From Chlorobiota bacterium (GTDB lineage: Bacteria; Bacteroidota; Ignavibacteria; OLB7), in assembly GCA_021296135.1 (NCBI GenBank), contig JAGWAZ010000011.1, positions 1 through 40,300 on the forward strand: 40,300 nucleotides of DNA, in the 5' to 3' direction. Below, in pieces: positions 32,961-40,300 of the stretch. The notes below the pieces were generated by a model. That model had not been told where the DNA came from, made no database searches, and saw only the letters and a program-made list of their open reading frames with translations. How positions within the stretch are numbered: position 1 is the stretch's first letter; each line of letters opens with the position of its first letter. A program made the translations under genes and the position numbers.

Positions 32961-35900
32961 ATGTCTTTCCGCCACATTCTCGATACCATCACGCGACACA
33001 CTCTTGTTTCTGAGCTTCTTTCCCGACTTCGGAACCATAGCGAAGTTGCGATCTCCGGTCTTGCTGGTTCGCTCCGGTCACTTCTCACCGCAGTTCTCTA
33101 CCAACAAACAGGTGAGCCACTCCTGATCCTTCATGAGGATCGTGCCGAGATAGATTCAATCAATGCTGATCTTGTCTCCCTCCTTGGCTCCGATCACGTC
33201 CTTCTCTTTCGTGAAGAGCATCACACCGGAGCAACAACGCGAGAGACACTCGATGCGGAGATAATCTCCCTGACAGATGTGCTGAAAGTCCTGAGCGAAA
33301 GCCAGCACCGCATTCTTCTGACTGATCTCGAAACCTTGACTGAATATGTTCCTACACCGCAGGAGATCGAGGCAAGCCTCACCGATCTGCGTCGGGGCAC
33401 GGCAATCAACTTCGAGAATTTTGCAAAGGACCTGGCGCTCGGCGGTTTCGAGAAGACAGATATTGTCGACACTCTCGGTGAGTACGCTGTGCGTGGAGGA
33501 ATCATCGACATTTTTCCGATCGGTTCGGAGAATCCCTACCGGATTGAATTTTTCGGGAACGAAATCGACTCGATTCGTGAGTTTGATCCGGGATCGCAAC
33601 GATCGGTCCGTGATCTGGATACTATCTCGATGATGGCACGCGTCTTCCATTCGGAGAATGACGATCTGCTCACTGCAACGCTCTTCGATCACGTAAAGCC
33701 CGAAACTATCGCCTTCCTCGATGAGCCGGAACGTCTGAAAGGATTGTTGGAGGAGGCCAATCGGACCGATCTAGTAGAAGCGATTGAGAAGATGCCTCGT
33801 ATATCTCACTCCTCTCTCTTTGGTCCAAAGGTTGATGTGCTCGATTTCCAGGGAAGATCTCAGCCAGGGACATCATCATCCCTTCGTAATCTCTGTACGG
33901 AAATCGATCGACTTTTCGATCAGGATTATGAAGTCTGGATGCTTGCCGACGGTCACGAAATGCGCCGACGTCTTTCCGATCTTATTGAAGGAGAGTCGGA
34001 TCGTGCAGCAGATGACGGACATCCCTATAACTTTAACCCTGAACATATTCGCTACGAGTCGGAGGTCCTCTCCGAAGGCTTCATCTTTCCGGGAACCCGA
34101 CTTGCTCTTTTGACCGAACACCAGGTCTTTGAACGTCGCCGGGCACATGTTCAGGCAAAACAGAAGAAAAAATTCAAAGGGTTCACGCTCGGTGAACTCA
34201 AACAACTATCTCCAGGTGACTATGTTGTCCATATCGATAAAGGGATCGGCAAGTTCGTTGGGCTCGACACGATTGAAGTGAAAGGCTCGCGTGTGGAGGC
34301 CGTAAAGCTTCATTATGCTTCCGGCGGAACGCTTTACGTTAATCTGAATTATATCAATCGACTTCAAAAGTATTCCTCAAAAGAAGGTGCCGAGCCAAAA
34401 CTGAGCGAGCTTGGCAACAAGGAGTGGGAACGGCGGAAGGCACGAGCAAAAAGGAAGGTAAAGGATATCGCTCGTGAGCTTATTAAACTTTATGCGAAGC
34501 GGAAGTCAGAGCCAGGGATCGTTTTTCCGCCCGACACAGCCTGGCAGAAGGAGATGGAAGCCTCCTTCATGTATGAAGATACACCCGATCAGTCGACAGC
34601 TACCTACGAAGTAAAGCGAGACATGGAGAGTCCAACGCCGATGGATCGTCTGGTCTGTGGCGATGTTGGCTTCGGCAAGACCGAGGTGGCCGTTCGCGCT
34701 GCATTCAAGGCGGTGCAGGCAGGAAAGCAGGTTGCCGTTCTTTGCCCTACCACAATTCTCGCACAGCAGCACTATAACACGTTCCGCGACCGACTTGCCC
34801 GCTATGCGGTTTCGATCGGCCTGCTTTCACGCTTTTGTGGCAAAGCCGAGCAGAGAAAGACGTTGAGGGGATTGGAAAGCGGAACTGTCGATATCCTGAT
34901 TGGAACGCATCGTATTCTCTCGAAGGATGTGAACTTTAAGGATCTCGGCCTGCTTGTCATAGATGAAGAACAGCGGTTTGGTGTCACGGCAAAAGAGAAA
35001 CTCCGTGAACTCCGCGCAAGCGTTGATACGCTGACGCTGACAGCAACGCCGATTCCACGCACGCTCAATTTCTCGTTGCTTGGAGCGCGTGATCTCAGCG
35101 TGATTGAAACAGCGCCACGCAATCGTCTGCCGATTATTACAGAGGTAATTCGATGGGATGAGGATGCCATCGAAGAGGCTGTCCGTGAAGAGATTAAGCG
35201 AGGAGGACAGTCTTTTGTCGTCCATTGGCGCATTGGAGATATTGAAGAGATCGCGGGAAAAATTCGTGAGAGTGTCCCGGAAGCCCGCCTCACAGTTGTA
35301 CATGGACAGATGACAGCATCGCAGGTAGAGTCAACCATGATGCGGTTCATCGAACGAGAGTATGATGTACTTGTCGCTACGAAGATCATCGAGTCAGGCA
35401 TCGATATTCCATCGGTCAACACAATCATTATCAATCGTGCCGACAAGTTTGGTCTTGCCGAACTCTACCAGTTGCGAGGTCGAGTCGGACGTTCTGACGC
35501 TCAGGCCTATTGCTGGATGATAGTACCACCTCCGAATGCCATGACACGGCATGCGATGAAACGGATTCAGGCCATCCGTGAACTGAGCGATCTCGGGAGT
35601 GGGTTGAAACTGGCGATACGCGATCTTGAGATTCGGGGCGCAGGGAATCTGCTTGGAGCCGAACAGAGCGGATTCATCGACGATATAGGATTCGAGACAT
35701 ACCAGAAGATCGTTGATGAGGCTGTGGGTGAATTGAAGCGTGATGAGTTTGCAGATCTCTTCAAAACAGAGAGATATCTTGAAGAAGAGACTCTACTACC
35801 ACGCAATGAGGAGATCAACATCGAGCTTCCCGGAGATGCACTGATCCCGCGTGAGTTCATCGCTGATGATTCGGAACGGTATGACTTCTATCAACGAATG

Positions 35901-36299
35901 TACACTGCGATCGATCGCTCTGAAATCGAACCTATATTCAGTGAAATGCGCGATCGTTTTGGAGAAATACCGGAAGAGACAATTGCCTTACAAGCTGCTC
36001 TCCTTCTCCGTCTTGCCGCCATGCCTACCGGCGCAACTTCAGTTCGCTTCAATGATAGGGTGATGCGCCTTGAACTTCCTTCCGACTCACGTACTGACTA
36101 CTATGACAACTGGTTTCAAGCAATCATGTATGCTGTAAGCAACACAACTGATGTCGAGCTTCAAGCAAAAGGAAGAGCACTGGCTATTCTCTTCCATCAC
36201 GTCGAGACGTTTGACGATGCAGAGCGGATATTGCATACGTTTACAGGAGCGATGCTCAAGGGGAAGCTCGAACAGGCAAAAGAACCGGTTAGTTCGTAG
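32961..36299 (+). CDS. mfd: Transcription-repair coupling factor Mfd
   Basis: 1112-residue DNA translocase that removes stalled RNA polymerase and recruits UvrA. In order: UvrB-like N-terminal domains (to about 350), an RNA polymerase interaction (CarD-like) domain (QLSPGDYVVHIDKGIGKFVG, around residue 415), the RecG-type motor with Walker A GDVGFGKTEVA (from residue 567) and DEEQRFG (about 667), LTATPIPRTL, QLRGRVGRSDA, and a C-terminal TRCF domain. The length matches the family. The start is the ATG after the flippase remnant. Confidence 0.98.
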   Translation: MSFRHILDTITRHTLVSELLSRLRNHSEVAISGLAGSLRSLLTAVLYQQTGEPLLILHEDRAEIDSINADLVSLLGSDHVLLFREEHHTGATTRETLDAEIISLTDVLKVLSESQHRILLTDLETLTEYVPTPQEIEASLTDLRRGTAINFENFAKDLALGGFEKTDIVDTLGEYAVRGGIIDIFPIGSENPYRIEFFGNEIDSIREFDPGSQRSVRDLDTISMMARVFHSENDDLLTATLFDHVKPETIAFLDEPERLKGLLEEANRTDLVEAIEKMPRISHSSLFGPKVDVLDFQGRSQPGTSSSLRNLCTEIDRLFDQDYEVWMLADGHEMRRRLSDLIEGESDRAADDGHPYNFNPEHIRYESEVLSEGFIFPGTRLALLTEHQVFERRRAHVQAKQKKKFKGFTLGELKQLSPGDYVVHIDKGIGKFVGLDTIEVKGSRVEAVKLHYASGGTLYVNLNYINRLQKYSSKEGAEPKLSELGNKEWERRKARAKRKVKDIARELIKLYAKRKSEPGIVFPPDTAWQKEMEASFMYEDTPDQSTATYEVKRDMESPTPMDRLVCGDVGFGKTEVAVRAAFKAVQAGKQVAVLCPTTILAQQHYNTFRDRLARYAVSIGLLSRFCGKAEQRKTLRGLESGTVDILIGTHRILSKDVNFKDLGLLVIDEEQRFGVTAKEKLRELRASVDTLTLTATPIPRTLNFSLLGARDLSVIETAPRNRLPIITEVIRWDEDAIEEAVREEIKRGGQSFVVHWRIGDIEEIAGKIRESVPEARLTVVHGQMTASQVESTMMRFIEREYDVLVATKIIESGIDIPSVNTIIINRADKFGLAELYQLRGRVGRSDAQAYCWMIVPPPNAMTRHAMKRIQAIRELSDLGSGLKLAIRDLEIRGAGNLLGAEQSGFIDDIGFETYQKIVDEAVGELKRDEFADLFKTERYLEEETLLPRNEEINIELPGDALIPREFIADDSERYDFYQRMYTAIDRSEIEPIFSEMRDRFGEIPEETIALQAALLLRLAAMPTGATSVRFNDRVMRLELPSDSRTDYYDNWFQAIMYAVSNTTDVELQAKGRALAILFHHVETFDDAERILHTFTGAMLKGKLEQAKEPVSS

Positions 36300-36482
36300 C
36301 TTATCGTGGTTTTACAAAGAACACAACGAGAAGAGCTTGTATAGTTAGGAGTAGTTCGTAGAGCTTACAGGGTTTAGAGTATCGTGTGAATATGCTTCGC
36401 TCACTACTCAATACTTGCTACAGACGAAGAATATGAACAGATGACTTAAAGGCGAAGTAAAGAGACTGGCATGAAAAACAGG

Positions 36483-38804
36483 TTAATTCCCTTCCGGTTC
36501 CTTTGTTTTGTTCAGGTTTATGACCTTCTTTGTTTCCAGGGACTTTGTCCCCTCTCTGTCCAGTGAAGGGGGGGCGTTTAGCTTCTCGTTCTCTCCTCCC
36601 TTTATCTTGATAACATCTTTCGGTTCAGTAAACTCCAGTTTTGGTCGGGAATTTCCTTCACCAAATTCAAAAGCATCATCAGGGAGTGCTTCATTCTCCA
36701 TAGGTACATCGAGATTATAGGGCAAGGTTACGTAATCTCTTGGCTGTCCGTCGAATTTGAGTTTCTCATACGCCAGGCCATTGTCACGATAGACTTTCCC
36801 CATAAAGCGGCCCCAGATCGGAGCAGCAGCCTTTCCACCTTGACCATACCACCCTGTAAACTTGATACGATAATCATCAAAGCCAACCCAGACTCCGGCC
36901 ACAAGTTCAGGCGTATATCCCACAAACCATGCATCGGCAAAATCCTGTGTTGTGCCAGTCTTTCCGCCGGCAGCATAACTGAACCAACGCCGGATTGAGG
37001 TTGCCGTGCCACCGTCGACAACACCACGCATCATTGAGACCATCCAGCCTGCAATTTTCGGATCGAGCGCATCATGAACAATCCGGGGAGCTTCGTAAAT
37101 CACATTCCCGTATCGATCCTCCACCTTTGTGATCATTACCGGTTCAATGAACATGCCGTTGTTCGGGAACGTACCGAAGGCGGCAGTCATCTCCAGCGGA
37201 GTTACCTCAGCAGTGCCGAGAGAGATCGAAGGGACATTCGGTATCGGAGACTTGATGCCCATTTCCTTGGCCAAGTGTATCACATTTTCCGTGGTGGTAT
37301 TCTCCATTATTAACCGTGCAGCCGCCGTGTTGATTGAATACTTCAATGCACTCTGCAATGAAACAACTCCCCCCTTTCCACCTTTTGGAGCCCACTTTTC
37401 TCCTCCCAGCAATCTCCAGACTTGCGGGGCAGTCTCGATGCCGGAGCCGGGATTCATTCCTCCATCTTCCATCGCTGAGGCATAGACAAACGGCTTGAAT
37501 GCTGAGCCGGGTTGTCGCCGAATCTGTGTTACATGGTTCAATCCACGACCGTTCCTGAAATCACTCCCCCCCACCATAGCTTTGACATAGCCGGTCTCTG
37601 ATTCAATCACTACAAAGCCAACCTCAATTGAAGTTGCCGCCTTCTTCACCGAATCTATAAAAGCCGGATCAACAGCATAACGTTTGGCAACAGCAGCCTT
37701 CTCCGCATCGGTGAGCGCCTCCCGGTAGGCCTCCGTATTCCGGGCAGCTCTCTCGACCGAGCGTCGTAATAACTTTTGTCTTCTGTTCCACGACCAGGAC
37801 CGATTGAAGAGAGGCTGGAAGTACTCAAGGTGTTCCCGTACTGCCTGGTTGGCATATCGTTGCGTTCGTGTATCGATGGTCGTATAAATCACCAATCCGT
37901 CACGATACAAATTATACTTCTGGAGCTTCGGTTCTTTCTGCAGCGTTCGCCGAACTGCTTCAACAAAGTGAGCTGCAATACCGGTCTGGCTTCTATGCTC
38001 CGGCTCACGCAGTTCAATAGGCTTCTTCTGAAGTGTCCGGTACTTGGCTCCGGTGATATATCCCATTCCTGTCATCAAACCAAGCACAACGTTGCGCCGC
38101 CGCAATGCTCGCTCATAATGAGCGACCGGATTATAGTTCTCCGGAGCCTTTAACATGCCGACAAGCATTGCCGACTCTTCAATTGAAAGATCCATCGGTT
38201 GTTTGTTGAAGAAGATTTCACTGGCAACTTGAATGCCATAAGCACCACGACCGAAGTAGACCATGTTGGCATACATTTCAAGGATCTCCCGTTTCGTATA
38301 TGTTCGCTCGATCTGGATAGCTGTGAACTGCTCACGTAGCTTTCGCGTCATCGAAACCTTTTGTGAGAGATAGATATTACGTGCAAGCTGCTGAGTGATC
38401 GTACTGGCTCCTTCCTTTGTCAAATCCATTGAACGAAGATTCTTGAAGGCGGCCTTCAGGATTCGTTCAATACTGACTCCCCAGTGATAGTAGAATTTCT
38501 GGTCTTCCGTGGCAATCAATGCCTGAAAGAAACTGGGTGCAATCGAGTCGTAAGGAATATATCGGCGGTTATGAACAAAAAATTGATCCAGTTCCACACC
38601 ATCTGCACTGATAATGCGCGTGGAGAGATCGGGCTTCGGATTTTCCAGTTCTTCAAGGGTTGGCAGACCGTTGAAAATCTCAACTAAGGAGATTCCAACG
38701 GCCAAAAGACCAATACTCAACAACACAACGGCAACACCAAATGCCGAGCGGAGATGCGTGGGATTCAGGCCATTACGTTTCTCTAAAGCCATGATCAGAT
38801 TCAA
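36483..38804 (-). CDS. mrcA: Class A penicillin-binding protein 1A (transglycosylase/transpeptidase)
   Basis: 773 residues, cell-wall synthesis at the inner membrane. A short cytoplasmic N-terminus precedes one span (about 22-44). The glycosyltransferase domain has ATEDQKFYYHWG with the catalytic E100 and EGASTITQQLARN. The transpeptidase domain has the acyl Ser S434 in PGSAFKPFV, the SxN motif in YSINTAAAR and KTGT at K615. A charged tail rich in K, E and N follows. An alternative start is Met5 (38792). It is divergent from the terminal region and convergent with mfd. Confidence 0.96.
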   Translation of the reverse strand: MNLIMALEKRNGLNPTHLRSAFGVAVVLLSIGLLAVGISLVEIFNGLPTLEELENPKPDLSTRIISADGVELDQFFVHNRRYIPYDSIAPSFFQALIATEDQKFYYHWGVSIERILKAAFKNLRSMDLTKEGASTITQQLARNIYLSQKVSMTRKLREQFTAIQIERTYTKREILEMYANMVYFGRGAYGIQVASEIFFNKQPMDLSIEESAMLVGMLKAPENYNPVAHYERALRRRNVVLGLMTGMGYITGAKYRTLQKKPIELREPEHRSQTGIAAHFVEAVRRTLQKEPKLQKYNLYRDGLVIYTTIDTRTQRYANQAVREHLEYFQPLFNRSWSWNRRQKLLRRSVERAARNTEAYREALTDAEKAAVAKRYAVDPAFIDSVKKAATSIEVGFVVIESETGYVKAMVGGSDFRNGRGLNHVTQIRRQPGSAFKPFVYASAMEDGGMNPGSGIETAPQVWRLLGGEKWAPKGGKGGVVSLQSALKYSINTAAARLIMENTTTENVIHLAKEMGIKSPIPNVPSISLGTAEVTPLEMTAAFGTFPNNGMFIEPVMITKVEDRYGNVIYEAPRIVHDALDPKIAGWMVSMMRGVVDGGTATSIRRWFSYAAGGKTGTTQDFADAWFVGYTPELVAGVWVGFDDYRIKFTGWYGQGGKAAAPIWGRFMGKVYRDNGLAYEKLKFDGQPRDYVTLPYNLDVPMENEALPDDAFEFGEGNSRPKLEFTEPKDVIKIKGGENEKLNAPPSLDREGTKSLETKKVINLNKTKEPEGN

Positions 38805-38936
38805 TTCTGTTACTGAACTTGCCGGAAGGGAAGATCGTCGCTGCGAATGAAATCTTGTAAAACATTCGGTGCGAACTATCTACACACGTTTGGGGGTTTC
38901 TTCTGTTACGAGACGAAACCGACAGTATGTCTCAGC

Positions 38937-39316
38937 ATGAAAAATCAAGCAATACAAATTGCAGAAATGTTAACTAAAGAAATATCTCCACGAATTGCGC
39001 TAGGAGAAAGAGATGATTACCAATGTCTCAACCAAGCAGCGCAAGCGTGGGGCAGGCTACCTTGATGAGCGCAATGAACTCATCGCCCTTTCAAAGCTGC
39101 GCCGTCCTGACACGGTTACACTCTTGCACTTTTTGATCAATACCGGTCTCCGCATCAGCATCGTCCGATGAAAGAATGGTGGACGTAATCTTATTCCTCG
39201 TATCGGTTACTCCGAGGGTGAAGGCGTTTCTGTTGGCGTTGATCTTGGATCGATCATGCAGGCACAAGAGGCAACCCGCCGGGCTGATTATGCCGATGAT
39301 CTTCGTCAATGGCAGA
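38937..39316 (+). pseudogene. Unrecognised disrupted ORF abutting the IS256 remnant
   Basis: From the ATG at 39013 (AGGAG six bases upstream) the frame reads QRKRGAGYLDERNELIAL, then LHFLINTGLRISIVR, and stops at 39169-39171. It continues in the same frame with GYSEGEGVSVGVDLGSIM and EATRRADYADDLRQW up to the IS junction at about 39316. A short frame at 38937 overlaps its start. TGLRIS resembles box I of tyrosine recombinases, but the rest does not, so no function is assigned. It looks like a host gene interrupted by a stop and by the transposon. Confidence 0.35.
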
Positions 39317-40056
39317 CCGTCTCTATCGCTTCGGGTAGACCCCTCAAGCTGTTGACACACGCAATAAAACAATCCTCCATGCCCCGTGCCTTCAACTCGC
39401 CGAAGATGTTCAACCACGAGACGGCACTCTCCCTCGGAGCGATCCACAAGCCCAGTACCTGCTTCTCCCCCTGCATGTCTATGGCCAACGCCACGTAGAG
39501 CGACCGCGTTTGCACCGATCCCTCCTCGCGAGACTCCACGAACAGTGCGTCGAAGTAGACGATCGGATAGACCTTCTCCAGAGCGCGAGTCTGCCCGGCC
39601 TGCACCTCCTCAAGCACGTTGTCGGTCACCTCAGAAACAAGCCTCGAGGAGACATCCGCACCGTAGAACCGCTTCAAGGTCTCTTGTATTGCCCGCGTGC
39701 TCTGTCCCTGTACGTAGAGATGCACGATCACCTCGTCCAGATCCGCAACGCGAGGCTGGCGCTTGGCCACGATCCTAGGCTCGAAACTGCTGTTGCGATC
39801 GCGAGGAACCTCCAGATCGAACAAACCCGACTCGCTCTGGAGCGTCTTCGTGTTGCGACCGCTGCGAGAATTGCCACTGCCGCGACCCGATGGATCGTGC
39901 GGTGGGTATCCGAGGTGATGGGTCATCTCCGCCTCGAGAGTGCGCTTGCCTGTGGTCTTGAGCAGACCCCTCACTGAATATATCCTTTGCATTCCCACCG
40001 AAGTCCTTGAGCAGCTCGTCCAGAAGAGCCTGCTGTTTGTCCGTGAGTTTGGTCAT
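39306..40056 (-). pseudogene. IS256-family (Mutator-type) transposase, frameshifted and truncated
   Basis: The N-terminus (MTKLTDKQQALLDELLKDF, from 40056) is in one frame. After DIFSE the protein continues in another frame with GLLKTTGKRTLEAEMTHHLG, DLEVPRDRNSSFEP, RAIQETLKRFYGADVS, YPIVYFDALFVESREEG (first catalytic Asp) and LGLWIAPRESAVSW, then FIACVNSLRGLPEAIETV, where it stops abruptly. IS256 transposases have about 400 residues; here the last third, with the final Glu, is missing. A frameshift sits near 39960-39980. It is an inactive IS. Confidence 0.9.
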
Positions 40057-40095
40057 GGTCTGTACCTCCCGATGAAATTACGTGTACGAATGACC

Positions 40096-40120
40096 ACTTA
40101 CACAGTTTACAGGACACCCC
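40096..40120 (-). mobile_element. Left terminal inverted repeat of the IS256-type element
   Basis: Read on the minus strand, GGGGTGTCCTGTAAACTGTG begins at 40120 and leads into the transposase leader. The GTGTCCxGTAAACTGTGT form is typical of IS256-family ends, so 40120 is the outer edge. The matching right end was not found, as expected from the truncation. Confidence 0.6.
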
Positions 40121-40223
40121 AATTTTGCTGTACATTGTTGTACTGAAAGCTTGTAACTACAAACGTCGTCCGTCTTTCTCCTGCGCAACTTCTTTGAACG
40201 GCTTCTTGTCGCTTTTTACGTTC

Positions 40224-40297
40224 CCCGAATTCAACTCTGAAGTGCAACGGTTGCTGGAGGAGTCATAAGGCAACGGAAAATCGGCCTGAAGGCTGAA
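40224..40297. repeat. Right copy of the 74-bp terminal inverted repeat
   Basis: Exact reverse complement of 1-74. On the plus strand it holds the end of a frame (FPEFNSEVQRLLEES-stop) that is open back to about 40190. The three last bases of the window lie outside the match. See the left copy. Confidence 0.9.
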
Positions 40298-40300
40298 GAG

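Noticed and set aside
34802-35446. 214-codon minus-strand frame
   Set aside because: It lies antisense within the mfd motor domain and is Ser/Arg-rich, as expected of a shadow frame.

Overview
The window is a chromosomal segment of a Gram-negative bacterium, probably in or near the Bacteroidota/Chlorobiota/Ignavibacteriota (FCB) group. The evidence is an outer-membrane style of protein set (lipoproteins, an SppA-type protease with a barrel-like N-terminal region), a small histone H1-like (Hc1) protein, an argS-rsfS-LytR_C cluster, AQ-type signal peptide ends and generally weak ribosome binding sites. The placement is an inference. No rRNA, tRNA or CRISPR array was seen.

Layout. The first and last ~74 bp are identical in inverted orientation (1-74 and 40224-40297). 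0.3-2.1 kb holds an M3 peptidase. 2.1-6.6 kb (minus) is an ABC exporter operon: ATPase, large FtsX-type permease, HlyD-type adaptor. 6.7-10.3 kb has an EamA transporter and a sodium:solute symporter preceded by a 45-residue single-span membrane protein. 10.9-12.5 kb is an AT-rich island with two overlapping secreted-protein genes, the second a frameshifted endonuclease/exonuclease/phosphatase (EEP) relative lacking key catalytic residues. Three consecutive arrays of 10-11 bp phased repeats and a bidirectional terminator follow. 13.4-20.7 kb carries an RluE-type pseudouridine synthase, a GT-C membrane glycosyltransferase, a truncated HigA-like antitoxin with a palindromic operator, SppA, a polysaccharide deacetylase and a KdpE-like protein without a receiver domain. 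20.9-30.9 kb (all minus) has aldehyde dehydrogenase, beta carbonic anhydrase, a CPA1 antiporter, a Rieske protein, an MBL-fold hydrolase, argS, rsfS, a LytR_C protein, a lipoprotein and the Hc1-like gene. 31-32.9 kb is a scar region: REP-like hairpins, an integrase C-terminal remnant, a small lipoprotein and a flippase remnant. 33-38.8 kb has mfd and a class A penicillin-binding protein. 38.9-40.3 kb ends in an unknown ORF fragment fused to a frameshifted, truncated IS256-family element.

Two themes stand out. The housekeeping genes (argS, rsfS, mfd, PBP1A, can) look intact, while many gaps between genes contain decayed reading frames that can still be recognised: a secreted protein, a beta-clamp-like C-terminus, a DUF5615-like toxin end, a secreted pair, a flippase end, an integrase end and an IS256 element. 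Second, several non-coding structures are more regular than chance would suggest: the helically phased repeats at 12.56-12.71 kb, the duplicated 19-mers upstream of the Hc1 gene, and three hairpins with TTTA/TAAA-type loops at 31.3-31.5 kb.
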